From Rhizobium sp. PP-CC-3A-592 (GTDB lineage: Bacteria > Pseudomonadota > Alphaproteobacteria > Rhizobiales > Rhizobiaceae): DNA of 64,000 nt. Shown here piece by piece: positions 8,269 to 16,989 of this stretch (positions within the stretch are counted from its first letter, which is position 1; each line of letters begins with the position of its first letter). The position numbers and the translations under genes are program-made. The stretch lies in assembly GCF_003217095.1 (NCBI RefSeq), contig NZ_QJSR01000006.1, positions 199,377-263,376 on the forward strand, given 5' to 3'. Below the pieces are notes generated by a model. That model worked only from the letters and a program-made list of their open reading frames with translations. It was not told where the DNA came from and did not search any database.

Positions 8269-8899
8269 TAAGGAAACGCTGACGCAGCAGATCTATCGCG
8301 ATCTGAAGCAGCGAATTCTCGAAGGACGGTTCTCGTCCGAGGATATGCTGACGGAGCGCACACTGGCGCTGGAATCGGGTATTTCCCGCACACCGCTGCG
8401 CGCGGCCATCTCGCGACTCGAAAAGGAAGACGTGATCTCCCGGCTGCCGAACGGCGCCCTGATGGTCCGCGAGGTTACGGTCGAGCAATTGCTGGAGATC
8501 GTCCAGATCCGCCGCCTGCTCGAAGGTGCCGCCGCCGCGAAGGCGGCCACGCACGCGATCACGCCGGCGCTTCTCGCGTCGCGCGACGCGATGCGCGCCT
8601 ATGCCGATGGCGGTGATATCGCGTTCGATCGGTTCTGGCTGGATGATGATGCCTTTCACGATGCGGTCGCCCACGCTGCCGGATTACCGCTGCTGGCGAC
8701 GATGCTGACAGAGATGCGCGGCATTGCGCGCCGCTGCACGATTACCCGCACGCACGACCGCTTCGACCAGCAGGCCCGCGAGCATCTCGACGTCATCGAT
8801 GCCATCGCGACGAAAGACGAGGCGGCGGCGCGGGCGGCGATGGAGCGCCATTTCGACAGCGTTCGGGCGCGCTTTCTCGCCTGGCTGTCTCGGACGTGA
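8261..8899 (+). CDS. GntR-family transcriptional regulator with FCD domain (second of two)
   Basis: 212 residues from the ATG at 8261, preceded by GGAAGGCGG; a GTG three codons earlier is less likely. The winged helix has MLTERTLALESGISRTPLRAAI and SRLEKEDVI. The FCD domain carries IRRLLEGAAA, FWLDDDAFHDAVAHAAG and REHLDVIDAI, with the usual spacing of acidic and His residues for a metal-assisted ligand site. It is a paralogue of the regulator at 6567 but clearly diverged. Two FCD regulators in one operon suggests that two different ligands, or two steps, of the pathway are sensed. Confidence 0.91.
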   Translation: MADKETLTQQIYRDLKQRILEGRFSSEDMLTERTLALESGISRTPLRAAISRLEKEDVISRLPNGALMVREVTVEQLLEIVQIRRLLEGAAAAKAATHAITPALLASRDAMRAYADGGDIAFDRFWLDDDAFHDAVAHAAGLPLLATMLTEMRGIARRCTITRTHDRFDQQAREHLDVIDAIATKDEAAARAAMERHFDSVRARFLAWLSRT

Positions 8900-8909
8900 G
8901 GCGGGGTTG

Positions 8910-10091
8910 ATGGACAACGCGGCATTTCTGAACGATCCCGCCATGCGCGGCAGCGAGGCGGCCTTCCCGAGAGACGAATACGCCGATCGTCAGGCACGCG
9001 CGCAGGCAGCACTCCGGGCGAGCGCGCACGCGGCACTGGTCGTGACCGGTCCGGAAACGATCTACTGGCTGACGGGCCGGCAGACGGCCGGCTATTTCGC
9101 TTTTCAGGCGCTGCTTCTCCCGGCATCCGGTCCCATGACGCTGCTGGTGCGGCAGTTGGAGTTCTTCGGCGCTGTCGCGAATACGTGGTTGAGCGATATC
9201 GTCACCTACCAGGACGGCGACGACCCGGCCGGCGCGCTTGTCTCCCTGCTGCGCGAGCGCGGCATGGGCGTGCCCGCGATCGAGCTGTCCGGCTGGTTCC
9301 TGCCGTCGCGGCTCGTCAGCGAGATCGCCCGTCGCCTTGGCGTCGCGGAACTGACGGACGGTTCTGACATCGTGCCGCCGCTGCGCATGATCAAGAGCGA
9401 CGCTGAACGCGATGCGATCCGCGCTGCCGCACGTTATGCGGACGCCGGCATGGTTGCCGCCATCGAGGCCTGCACCGTCGGGGCCGATGAGAATGCGGTC
9501 GCCGCCGCCATGCTCGGTGCCGCGACGCGCGCAGGGTCCGAGGCCATGGCCATGGAGCCGCTCGTCTCGTCGGGCGGGCGCAGTGGGCTACCGCACATGA
9601 CATGGCGCCGTCGTCTTTTGAGCGACGGCGACCCCGTCTTCTTGGAGCTTGCCGGAAGCCATGCGCGTTACCACGCGGCCCTGATGCGCACGGTCTGGCT
9701 CGGCAAGCCGCCGGCCGAGGCGCAGCGGATGATGGACTGCGCGCTCTCGGCACTGGATGCGGCGATCACCCAGATCCGGCCGGGCAACCCGTGCGCTGCG
9801 CCGCATGACGCCGCGCAGAGGATCATCGACGCCGCCGGCTTCACCGCCGCCTTCAGGAAGCGCATCGGCTATTCCATGGGGATCGCCTTTGCCCCCGACT
9901 GGGGCGAGGGCGGCATTCTCAGCCTGTTTTCCGGCGTATCGCGCGCCATCGAGCCCGGCATGGTCTTTCACATCCCGGCAACGCTGCGCAGCTTCGGCCA
10001 CTGGACCGTCGGAGCATCGGAAACCGTCATCGTGACGGAAACCGGCGCGGAGCCGCTCTCGACCCTACCCCGAACACTCACCTCTCGCTGA
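8910..10091 (+). CDS. M24-family (creatinase/ectoine-hydrolase-like) hydrolase lacking metal ligands
   Basis: 393 residues with the creatinase N-terminal domain (GPETIYWLTGRQTAGYF) and a C-terminal pita-bread domain (SDAERDAIRAAARYADAGM). His229 (LPHMTW) matches the conserved M24 histidine. At the first two metal positions Asp is replaced by Glu246 (FLELAG) and Ala257 (YHAALMRT), and the GHGIG-type His is absent (GYSMGIAF). Creatinase and ectoine hydrolase are M24 members that cleave C-N bonds of small molecules without metal, so a similar role on a small amide is more likely than peptidase activity. Ten bases separate it from the GntR gene. It is probably in the pxpBC operon. Confidence 0.85.
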   Translation: MDNAAFLNDPAMRGSEAAFPRDEYADRQARAQAALRASAHAALVVTGPETIYWLTGRQTAGYFAFQALLLPASGPMTLLVRQLEFFGAVANTWLSDIVTYQDGDDPAGALVSLLRERGMGVPAIELSGWFLPSRLVSEIARRLGVAELTDGSDIVPPLRMIKSDAERDAIRAAARYADAGMVAAIEACTVGADENAVAAAMLGAATRAGSEAMAMEPLVSSGGRSGLPHMTWRRRLLSDGDPVFLELAGSHARYHAALMRTVWLGKPPAEAQRMMDCALSALDAAITQIRPGNPCAAPHDAAQRIIDAAGFTAAFRKRIGYSMGIAFAPDWGEGGILSLFSGVSRAIEPGMVFHIPATLRSFGHWTVGASETVIVTETGAEPLSTLPRTLTSR

Positions 10092-10124
10092 CCCTAGTTA
10101 GCCCTGCATAAAGGAGACTTACCC

Positions 10125-10538
10125 GTGCGTTCACTCTTCCATCTCGCCTACCACATTACGGACCTCGACGAGGCGCGTCGCTTCTACGGTGATGTCCTGG
10201 GATGTGCCGAAGGCCGATCCACCGACACCTGGGTCGATTTCGACTTCTTCGGCCACCAGATCTCGCTCCACCTCGGCAAGCCATTCGAGGTCACACGGAC
10301 CGGCAAGGTGGGCAACCACATGGTCATGATGCCGCATCTGGGCGTCGTCCTGCCGCTCGATGCCTGGCTGGCGCTGGCCGACCGGTTGGAAAAGGCCGGC
10401 ATCGCCTTCGATATTCCCCCGGTGATCCGCTTTGAAGGCGAGCCCGGCGAGCAGCGCACGATGTTCTTCTTCGATCCGAGCGGCAACCCGATCGAGGTCA
10501 AGGGCTTCAAGGATTTCGACAGCGTTTTCGCGCACTGA
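10125..10538 (+). CDS. VOC-superfamily protein (glyoxalase/extradiol dioxygenase fold)
   Basis: 137 residues from a GTG with AAGGAG upstream. The paired beta-alpha-beta-beta-beta modules are visible: FHLAYHITDLDEARRFYGDVLG at the front with a metal His, and FFFDPSGNPIEVKGF at the end with the metal Glu. FDFFGHQISLHL supplies a second His. The family includes glyoxalases, isomerases and dioxygenases, so no reaction can be assigned. It ends the plus-strand operon 34 bases after the M24 gene and probably acts on an intermediate of this pathway. Confidence 0.88.
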   Translation: MRSLFHLAYHITDLDEARRFYGDVLGCAEGRSTDTWVDFDFFGHQISLHLGKPFEVTRTGKVGNHMVMMPHLGVVLPLDAWLALADRLEKAGIAFDIPPVIRFEGEPGEQRTMFFFDPSGNPIEVKGFKDFDSVFAH

Positions 10539-10617
10539 CGCTGCGCGATCACGGCTTGTGCCAAAGCGATGCCGGGAAGGTTGACCTTCCCGGCACAGCT
10601 CCGATCCGGTGTTGCCG

Positions 10618-11793
10618 TCAGAACAGACTTGGAGACTTCGTTAGCACGTCATTGCCGTCTTGTCCGACGATGACAATGTCCTCATAGAAGGCGGCGCCCA
10701 CGCCGTCGAGCGACAGGAAGGCCTCGATGCCGAAGACCATGTCCTGCTCGACGATGTCCTCCGGCAGCGACATGCTGGTCGAAATGCGCGGCAGTTCAAA
10801 GCCGAGGCCGATGCCGTGGCCATAGAAGGGGAAATTCTTCATGATCGGCGAGATCGACCCGCCGAAGGCTGCGGTGAGCCGATCACCCTCCGCTGCGATA
10901 TCGAGCAACCTTGCGCCCGGCCTCAACATGTCGGTCAGCCGGTGGACGAGATCGCCGGCCGCCTCGATCAGGCGGCGCTGGTCGGCATTTGCACGACCAC
11001 GCACGGCGGTGCGACCGGGGTCGAGGTAATAGCCCTGAAACAGCGGGCCATGAAGCGTGCCCGTCACGACGTCGCCGACGTCGGGCACATCGTCGCTATA
11101 CCCCGTCAGCGGAAATCGCTGGTCGAAGCCGAGCGTGTCGCCGTGATTGGTGCCGATCATCTGCACACGTCCGCCGCGGCGCACGACCTCGCGCGCACAT
11201 TCGCCAGCGGCTTCCCGCTCCGACATGCCGCTGACCAGGCTTTCCATCAGGATCGTCATGCCCGCCGTCGCCGTCTCCCCGGCCGTCCGGTAGGCATCCA
11301 GTTCGCGTCCGCTCTTGATCCGGCGTACCGAGCGGACGAGGTCATCGACCGGAACCCACTCGATATCGGGTGCGGTGGCTTCCAGTTGCCGGTAGTATTT
11401 CACGGGGATGAGGTTGGTGCCGACCAGTGCCACCCGGCCGGAGACGCCGCGCTCGACCAAAGCGCGCGCCACATTTTCGAAAGGGTGATTGCTCGAGCGC
11501 ACGTCCTCGATGGCGACGAGATCGCGCCGCACCTCTGGTTCGTCGATATGCAGCTGCGGGTCGCGGCCCGCCTGCAGGATGACCCCCGTGAAGGAACGGG
11601 CTGTCCAGATCAGCGAGTCCATACCGCCGCTGATCGAATATTGGTTGGAGAGATAGAGCACGTCGCCACAATTGTCGGTCGTTCCGCCGCCCCGGCCGAA
11701 CACCACAGCCGTCTCGAACCCTCGACGCTTCATTTCGGCCAAGAGACGGTCCCAGCGCGTGCGATATTCGTCGAGTGGGAAATAGCGGTTCAT
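10618..11793 (-). CDS. Second M24-family hydrolase (creatinase/aminopeptidase-P-like)
   Basis: 391 residues from the ATG at 11793 (GAGGA upstream); a GTG at 11817 would add eight residues. The C-terminal domain keeps several M24 ligands: Asp258 in YYLDPGRT, His in FYGHGIGLGFELP, Glu in GIEAF and Glu in FYEDIVIV. The first metal Asp is missing; an alignment to GYxxDxxRT puts Leu247 there. It is thus a different variant from the M24 protein at 8910, which has lost other ligands. It is transcribed towards the VOC gene, so the two are convergent, and has its own promoter with a GGTGTACCG motif 33-45 bases upstream. Confidence 0.85.
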   Translation of the reverse strand: MNRYFPLDEYRTRWDRLLAEMKRRGFETAVVFGRGGGTTDNCGDVLYLSNQYSISGGMDSLIWTARSFTGVILQAGRDPQLHIDEPEVRRDLVAIEDVRSSNHPFENVARALVERGVSGRVALVGTNLIPVKYYRQLEATAPDIEWVPVDDLVRSVRRIKSGRELDAYRTAGETATAGMTILMESLVSGMSEREAAGECAREVVRRGGRVQMIGTNHGDTLGFDQRFPLTGYSDDVPDVGDVVTGTLHGPLFQGYYLDPGRTAVRGRANADQRRLIEAAGDLVHRLTDMLRPGARLLDIAAEGDRLTAAFGGSISPIMKNFPFYGHGIGLGFELPRISTSMSLPEDIVEQDMVFGIEAFLSLDGVGAAFYEDIVIVGQDGNDVLTKSPSLF

Positions 11794-11825
11794 CCAGTCA
11801 TCCTCATGCTCGGGCACGCTTCGTA

Positions 11826-11838
11826 ATTTCGGTACACC
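11826..11838 (-). promoter_or_regulatory. Putative GntR (FCD) operator, copy 2, upstream of the second M24 gene
   Basis: Minus-strand sequence GGTGTACCGAAAT. It matches copy 1 (GGTGTACTGAAAT) at 12 of 13 positions and keeps the palindromic GGTGTACC core. Its position just before the start at 11793 suits repression. Confidence 0.5.
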
Positions 11839-11907
11839 GGCTGTATCCGTTCGTCAATTCTGGGCATTGCCTCAGATACGAACAGACTGGGGAAATGGTT
11901 CGAACGA

Positions 11908-11942
11908 GCAGTGCATGCGCATTTTTTGCTCATGCACTGCTT
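11908..11942 (+). repeat. 11-bp perfect inverted repeat in the M24/DUF1989 divergent region
   Basis: AGCAGTGCATG at 11908-11918 and CATGCACTGCT at 11932-11942 with a 13-base T-rich loop. As RNA it would form a strong hairpin in either leader; as DNA it could be an operator. There is no T tract directly after it. The 306-base region 11794-12099 between the genes otherwise holds two GntR-like motifs and a T/A-rich stretch at 11943-12000 that probably carries the DUF1989 promoter. Confidence 0.5.
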
Positions 11943-12006
11943 CGTCTTTCATCAAACTGCACATTTACCCTCCACTAAATAGTTGATTTTTCATCTTGAA
12001 CTCCAG

Positions 12007-12020
12007 TGGTATACTGGAAT
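12007..12020 (+). promoter_or_regulatory. Putative GntR (FCD) operator, copy 3, upstream of the DUF1989 gene
   Basis: TGGTATACTGGAAT, matching copy 1 at 12 of 14 positions. It sits inside a wider dyad, TCCAGT-N5-ACTGGA, at 12002-12018, about 80 bases before the start codon. Confidence 0.5.
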
Positions 12021-12099
12021 AGGCTGATGGTGACAGGATGCTGCATGCGGCGAGCCTCCTTCCGCCCCGCCGCTTGCGGCGAAAAAATCGAAAGCAGCG

Positions 12100-12732
12100 A
12101 TGTCCATGAGCCAAAAAAAGATGATCGTGCCAGCCAGCCATGGCGGGGCCTTCCGTGTGGAGGCGGGACAGCACGTTCTCATCGAAAATATCTACGGCAA
12201 TCAGGTCGCGGATCTCTGGGCTTTGGCGGCAGACGATGCGCTCGAGACCTCGTCGCTCGACCATACACGCTCGGTGAACAGCAATATCTTCTTTACGACC
12301 GGCATGACGCTCATGAGTTCCCGTCGTCGCCCGATGCTGACGATGGTGGCCGACAGCGGTGACGTGCGCCATGACACGCTGCTGTGTCCGTGCAGCCGCG
12401 AGCTCTACCGGCAGCTCGGCTGCGCAGACGGCCACCGCAGTTGCAGCGACAATTTCCACGAGGCCCTGTCGGCGCTCGAACTTGCGCTGCCCTTTACGCC
12501 GGCCTCGCTCAACCTGTTCATGAACGTCCCCGTTGCCCCCAATGGCACGGTCGATCGCCTTCCACCGGTAACCGTTGCCGGCGATACCGTCGTGCTGCGG
12601 GCCGAGATGGATCTGGTGCTCGTTCTCTCGGCCTGCCCGCAGGATGTCACGCCCATCAATGGCGCCTCCCGGACCCCGCGGGACATCGCGGTCAGCCTTT
12701 ACGACACGAACCCCGCCGAGGTGACCGCATGA
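12100..12732 (+). CDS. DUF1989 (urea carboxylase-associated) family protein
   Basis: 210 residues. [23 protein letters not shown] is the typical front of DUF1989 proteins, followed by [13 protein letters not shown] with three cysteines, a CSDNF segment, and [13 protein letters not shown]. The last third ends [13 protein letters not shown]. Members often sit beside urea carboxylase or amino-acid transporter genes and may bind metal or a small ligand, but the biochemical role is unsettled. The ATG at 12100 is used; a second ATG is two codons on. Its stop overlaps the ABC ATPase start (ATGA), so it belongs to the transporter operon. Confidence 0.88.
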   Translation: MSMSQKKMIVPASHGGAFRVEAGQHVLIENIYGNQVADLWALAADDALETSSLDHTRSVNSNIFFTTGMTLMSSRRRPMLTMVADSGDVRHDTLLCPCSRELYRQLGCADGHRSCSDNFHEALSALELALPFTPASLNLFMNVPVAPNGTVDRLPPVTVAGDTVVLRAEMDLVLVLSACPQDVTPINGASRTPRDIAVSLYDTNPAEVTA

Positions 12733-13541
12733 CACCGCCATTGCTGTCGCTGCGCGAGATCCGCAAGAGCTTCGGAGAGAACGAGGTTCTAAAAGGCGTT
12801 TCCTTGACGGTGGAGGCGGGGGAGGTGGTCTCCATCATCGGGGCAAGTGGCTCTGGAAAGAGCACCTTCCTGCGGTCGATCAACGCGCTGGAGGTGCCGC
12901 AATCCGGCTTCATGGATTTCGAGGACCAGTCCTTCGACTTCCGCACCGAGTCGCGCTTCTTCCCGACTGCTGCCCAGCTGCAATCGCTGCGGACCCGGGT
13001 GGGCATGGTGTTCCAGAGTTATCACCTCTGGCCGCACATGACCGTGCTGGAGAACGTCACGCACGCGCCGATCCGCCTCCTCAAGATGCCGCGCAAGCAG
13101 GCCATCGAGGAAGCGGATGCGCTTCTGTCCCGCATCGGCCTCTATGAGAAGCGCGGCAGCTACCCGTCGCGGCTGTCGGGCGGACAGCAACAGCGCGTCG
13201 CGATCGCGCGGGCGCTTGCCATGAAGCCGAAGCTGATGCTGTTCGACGAGGTCACGTCGGCGCTCGACCCGGAGCTCGTCCACGAAGTCCTCGTGCTCAT
13301 GGCCTCCCTCGCCTCGGAGGGAATGACGATGCTGCTGGTCACGCACGAAATCGCATTTGCCCGCGACGTCTCGTCCCGCGTGCTGTTTTTCGACCAGGGC
13401 GTCATCGCCGAAGCGGGCACGCCCGATATTCTCCGGCACCCCGAGAGCGACCGCCTGAAGCAGTTCCTGCACCGCATCCTCCATGACGACGTCGGCCATG
13501 GGTATTCCGCCTTGAACGCGCAGGAAGGACAGTCGTCATGA
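12729..13541 (+). CDS. Polar amino-acid ABC importer, ATPase subunit (HisP/GlnQ type)
   Basis: 270 residues with Walker [10 protein letters not shown] near residue 39, Q loop at [10 protein letters not shown], signature LSGGQQQR, Walker [13 protein letters not shown] and switch His in LVTHEIAF. The insertion [13 protein letters not shown] between Walker A and the Q loop is like HisP-type proteins. It energises uptake together with the permease at 13538 and binding protein at 14285. It overlaps both neighbours by ATGA. The substrate is probably the amino-acid-like compound consumed by the pxp cluster. Confidence 0.94.
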   Translation: MTPPLLSLREIRKSFGENEVLKGVSLTVEAGEVVSIIGASGSGKSTFLRSINALEVPQSGFMDFEDQSFDFRTESRFFPTAAQLQSLRTRVGMVFQSYHLWPHMTVLENVTHAPIRLLKMPRKQAIEEADALLSRIGLYEKRGSYPSRLSGGQQQRVAIARALAMKPKLMLFDEVTSALDPELVHEVLVLMASLASEGMTMLLVTHEIAFARDVSSRVLFFDQGVIAEAGTPDILRHPESDRLKQFLHRILHDDVGHGYSALNAQEGQSS

Positions 13542-14194
13542 CGTTCATTCTCGAAGAATTGCAGCTCTACGGCCCGGGCTTCCTGCAGGCCGCGTGGACG
13601 GTGTTCGCCCTGACGATCCTGACGATCGTCGTCAGCTGGGCCTGCGGGCTTCTGGCCGCTCTCGCGCAACGGTCGCGGTTGAGATCTGTGCGGGCTGTCG
13701 CCGGCTTTTACATCTGGTTCATCCGCGGCACGCCGACGCTTATCCAGATCTTCATCATCTATTTCGGCCTGCCGCAGTTCGGCATCCGGCTGTCGCCGTT
13801 CACAGCCGGCATTCTCGCGCTCGGGATCAACAGCGGCGCCTATATTGCCGAGATCGTCCGCGGCGGCCTGACGGCGATCCCGTCCGGGCAGAGCGAGTCG
13901 GCGCTCGCGCTCGGCTTCAGCCGGGGCGAGACGATGCGCACGATCATCCTGCCGCAGGTCTTCCGCATCATCCTTCCGGCCGTGACCAACGAAGCGATCT
14001 CGACGTTGAAGAACACGTCGCTCCTGTCGACCATCACCGTCGTCGAACTGACGCTCTACGCCCAGACCCTTATCGCCGCGACCTTCCGGCCCTTCGAATT
14101 CTACATCGCGGTCGCGGTTATCTATCTCATCCTGACGACCGTCCTGACGCTTCTCGCATCGTGGTTGGAGCGCCACTATGCCCGGCTGAGCTGA
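13538..14194 (+). CDS. Polar amino-acid ABC importer, permease (HisM/GlnP type)
   Basis: 218 residues with about five membrane segments. It carries the family signature [19 protein letters not shown] and the EAA loop [23 protein letters not shown] followed by [16 protein letters not shown]. Only one permease gene is present, so it presumably acts as a homodimer. Start overlaps the ATPase stop. Confidence 0.94.
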   Translation: MTFILEELQLYGPGFLQAAWTVFALTILTIVVSWACGLLAALAQRSRLRSVRAVAGFYIWFIRGTPTLIQIFIIYFGLPQFGIRLSPFTAGILALGINSGAYIAEIVRGGLTAIPSGQSESALALGFSRGETMRTIILPQVFRIILPAVTNEAISTLKNTSLLSTITVVELTLYAQTLIAATFRPFEFYIAVAVIYLILTTVLTLLASWLERHYARLS

Positions 14195-14284
14195 GGGCCC
14201 GATACAGGCGTTTTTCCGGCAAGGCACATTCGCCGCGCCGTCGCAGTGCAGACCGAATACATCAAAGAAAACAGGGAACTCGAC

Positions 14285-15073
14285 ATGCTTTTCAAAACGC
14301 TTTTCGCCGTCACTGCCACCGTCGCAAGCCTCGCGCTGGGCTCGCTCGCCCACGCCGCCGACCTCGAACTGCTGGAACCCGGCAAGCTGATGGTCGCCAC
14401 GGAAGGCACCTATGCACCCTTCAGCATGCGGGCACCCGACGGTACGCTCGATGGTCTCGAAATCCGGGTCATGTCGGAGGTCGCCAAGCGCCTGAACCTC
14501 GAATACACGCCGGTTCTCATCAAGTGGGACTCGCTGCTCGTCGGCCTGCAGGCCGACCAGTATGACGTCATCAGTGCCGCGATGGACATTACCGAAGCCC
14601 GCCAGAAGCAGGTGACGTTTTCGAACGGATGGCTGGAATCCGGTGGACGTGTCGTTGTCTCCGAACAGTCCGAGCTGAAGACCGCCGCCGATCTCAAGGG
14701 CAAGACCGTCGGCGCGCTCGTCGCCTCCAGCTGGACGAAGATCGCGGAAGAGAAGGGCGCCTCCGTCAAGGGCTACAAGGCGGAGTCGGATGCGATGCAG
14801 GACCTCGTCAACGGTAATGTCGATGCGGTCATCACGGACGCGATCGCGGCCGCCTATGCCATCAAGACGGCAAAGATGCCGCTGAAAATGACCGACGACT
14901 ATGTCAGCCATGTCCAGAAGGGCTTCGCGTTCAAGATGGGCAAGCCTCACCTCGTCGAGGCCGTGAACAAGGCGCTCGCTGCCATGGTGTCCGACGGCAC
15001 CTACGCCAAACTGACGACCGACCTCGTCGGCTTCGATCCGACCCCGAAAGATCCGATCAAGACGATCAAGTAA
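14285..15073 (+). CDS. Polar amino-acid ABC importer, periplasmic substrate-binding protein
   Basis: 262 residues. A signal peptide (about 24 residues, ending SLAHA before ADLE) is followed by the SBP family 3 fold: LMVATEGTYAPFSM, DGLEIRVMSEVAKRL, and KGKTVGALVASSW. The ATG at 14285 gives the clean signal peptide; an in-frame start at 14246 would add 13 residues before it. Ligand identity is not readable. It closes the DUF1989-transporter operon and is followed by a strong hairpin. Confidence 0.93.
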   Translation: MLFKTLFAVTATVASLALGSLAHAADLELLEPGKLMVATEGTYAPFSMRAPDGTLDGLEIRVMSEVAKRLNLEYTPVLIKWDSLLVGLQADQYDVISAAMDITEARQKQVTFSNGWLESGGRVVVSEQSELKTAADLKGKTVGALVASSWTKIAEEKGASVKGYKAESDAMQDLVNGNVDAVITDAIAAAYAIKTAKMPLKMTDDYVSHVQKGFAFKMGKPHLVEAVNKALAAMVSDGTYAKLTTDLVGFDPTPKDPIKTIK

Positions 15074-15076
15074 AAC

Positions 15077-15114
15077 ATGATGTTGCGGACGTCCGATGAC
15101 GTCCGCAACATCAT
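15077..15114. terminator. 17-bp perfect hairpin between convergent operons
   Basis: Arms 15077-15093 and 15098-15114 are perfect complements around a CGAT loop; the core is GTTGCGGACGTC. It lies between the amino-acid binding-protein gene and the convergent sugar permease gene, so it could stop transcription from both sides. The usual run of T residues is missing. Confidence 0.65.
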
Positions 15115-15149
15115 CCATGCGGGTTTCCCTCTACCTGGTTCGCGGGTCG

Positions 15150-16007
15150 TCAGCTCTTGACCGACCCCGATGTCATGCCGGCGAGGAAATATCGCTGGGC
15201 GAAGAGGTAGAGGAGGAGGAGCGGCAGCGAGCCGAGGACGCTCATGGCCATCATCTCGTTCCACTCGAAGGCATGTTGCCCCATGAGAAGCTGGATGCCG
15301 ATCGGGACGGTGCGCAGGTCCATGGATTTCGTCAGCGTCAGCGCAAAGAGGAACTCGTTCCAGGACAGAAGAAACGTGTAGACCGCCGTGGCCACGATGC
15401 CGGGCACCGACACCGGGACGATAACGCGCCAGAGGGCTGTCCAGCTGGTGCCGCCATCGACCAGCACAGCTTCGTCCAACTCCTTCGGCAGCGTGTTGAG
15501 GTAGCCGGTCATCAGCAGGATGGCATAGGGCAGCGTGAAGACGAGGTAGGTGAGGATCAGCGCGAAGTAGGTATCGAAAATGCCAAAGGCGACCACCATG
15601 CCGAAATAGGGAATGAGGAGGGTGATCGGAGGCACGGTCTGCGTGCTGATGATGAAGATGTTCAGCGTGTTCTTGAATCGGAACGCATAGCGGCTGAAGC
15701 CATAGGCGGTGATGATCGCCACGAGCAGTGTCAGCAGGGTGACGACGCCGGCGACGATGTAGCTGTTGATGAAGAAGCGGATCTTCACCGGGTCGTCGAA
15801 GATCGAGGCATAGGCGACAAGCGTATAGACGTCCGGCAGCAGTTTCGGGGGCAGAGCGAAGATTTCCGTGTTGGACTTCAGCGAGCTGAAGAACATCCAG
15901 AGAATGGGGAAGCCCGCAAAGACGAGGCCGATCGCCAGGCCGATATAGGTCAGAACGGTCGGAAGGATGGAGCGGCTTGAGGAGCGCTTCGAGGAGCGTT
16001 GGGCCAT
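15150..16007 (-). CDS. Carbohydrate ABC importer, permease (MalG type)
   Basis: 285 residues with six predicted membrane segments and the MalG-type EAA motif LPKELDEAVLVDGGTSWTALW followed by VPVSVPGIVATAVYTFLLSWNEF. A serine/arginine-rich cytoplasmic start (MAQRSSKRSSSRS) precedes the first helix. It lies four bases after the MalF-type partner. With the binding protein at 17102 and ATPase at 18692 it makes a CUT1-type sugar importer. Confidence 0.94.
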   Translation of the reverse strand: MAQRSSKRSSSRSILPTVLTYIGLAIGLVFAGFPILWMFFSSLKSNTEIFALPPKLLPDVYTLVAYASIFDDPVKIRFFINSYIVAGVVTLLTLLVAIITAYGFSRYAFRFKNTLNIFIISTQTVPPITLLIPYFGMVVAFGIFDTYFALILTYLVFTLPYAILLMTGYLNTLPKELDEAVLVDGGTSWTALWRVIVPVSVPGIVATAVYTFLLSWNEFLFALTLTKSMDLRTVPIGIQLLMGQHAFEWNEMMAMSVLGSLPLLLLYLFAQRYFLAGMTSGSVKS

Positions 16008-16011
16008 GGGA

Positions 16012-16950
16012 TTACCTGCCCTTCTGATGCTTGATGTAGAAATACGTCACGCTCATGGAGATGACGAGGATGATGATCGCGCTCGCCGAGGCCAACGAGA
16101 ACTCGTATTGCGAGAAGGCGAGCTTGTAGGTGTAGGTGCTCAGCACCTCGGTCGAATAGATCGGCCCGCCGCCGGTCGTCATCCAAACCAGTGGGAAGAC
16201 CTGCATCGTCCAGATGAAATCGAGAAGCGCGATCGAGATGATGATCGGCATCAGTTGCGGGATGGTGATGTACCAGAATTTCTGCAGTTCGTTCGCGCCG
16301 TCGATGCCGGCCGCCTCGTAGAGTTCCTTGGAGATACCCTGCAGACCGGCGAGCAGGCTGACCATATAGAGCGGATAGCCGGCCCAGATGTTCGCGAATG
16401 TCAGGGCATGGAGGGCGGTCGCGGTGGATGAGAACCACTCGACTTTAAAATCCACGATGTGGAGAGCCATGAGCACGCTGTTCACGACGCCGTTCGGGTC
16501 GAGAAGCAACCGCCAGATGATGGCGATGATGACCGCGGTGAACAGCCACGGCAGAATGTAGAGCACGCGCAACAGGCTGCGAACCGCTGGATCGATGCGC
16601 TGGGTATTGAGAAGCAGCGCGAAGGCGAGGCCGATGAGGAAGTGGAAGACCACGCTCATGACCGTGAAATAGAGCGTTTGTCCGAAGGCTTGCCAGAAGA
16701 TCGCGTCCCGGAAGATCGTGAGGTAGTTCTGAAAGCCGACGAAGGCCGCGTCCTTCTTCATGATCGCGCCGTCCATCAGCGAATAGCGGAAGACCATGAT
16801 CATGGGAAACAACATGAGCACCGAGAAGAGCAGGGTCGCCGGCGCAATGTAGAAATAGGGGACCAGCCGCTTTCGCGTCCGATAGGTCAGAAGGCCGCTG
16901 CTACGCTTTTTCGCCGGTTGGACGGCCAGACCTTGCACCACACTGCTCAT
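16012..16950 (-). CDS. Carbohydrate ABC importer, permease (MalF/UgpA type)
   Basis: 312 residues from the ATG at 16950. About six membrane segments are visible, starting with YFYIAPATLLFSVLMLFPMI. The EAA loop ISKELYEAAGIDGANELQKFWYITIPQL is complete. Upstream in-frame codons exist but lack a ribosome site. It is co-directional with the MalG partner (4-base gap) and separated from the binding-protein gene by a 151-base spacer with two hairpins. Confidence 0.93.
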   Translation of the reverse strand: MSSVVQGLAVQPAKKRSSGLLTYRTRKRLVPYFYIAPATLLFSVLMLFPMIMVFRYSLMDGAIMKKDAAFVGFQNYLTIFRDAIFWQAFGQTLYFTVMSVVFHFLIGLAFALLLNTQRIDPAVRSLLRVLYILPWLFTAVIIAIIWRLLLDPNGVVNSVLMALHIVDFKVEWFSSTATALHALTFANIWAGYPLYMVSLLAGLQGISKELYEAAGIDGANELQKFWYITIPQLMPIIISIALLDFIWTMQVFPLVWMTTGGGPIYSTEVLSTYTYKLAFSQYEFSLASASAIIILVISMSVTYFYIKHQKGR

Positions 16951-16989
16951 GACGATTGCTTTCCCGGTTTCCTCAAGGGCGGATGAAGC

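Noticed and set aside
13160-15118. A minus-strand open frame of 652 codons opposite the amino-acid importer genes
   Set aside because: It covers ATPase, permease and binding-protein genes that are unmistakable on the plus strand; composition is that of an antisense shadow.
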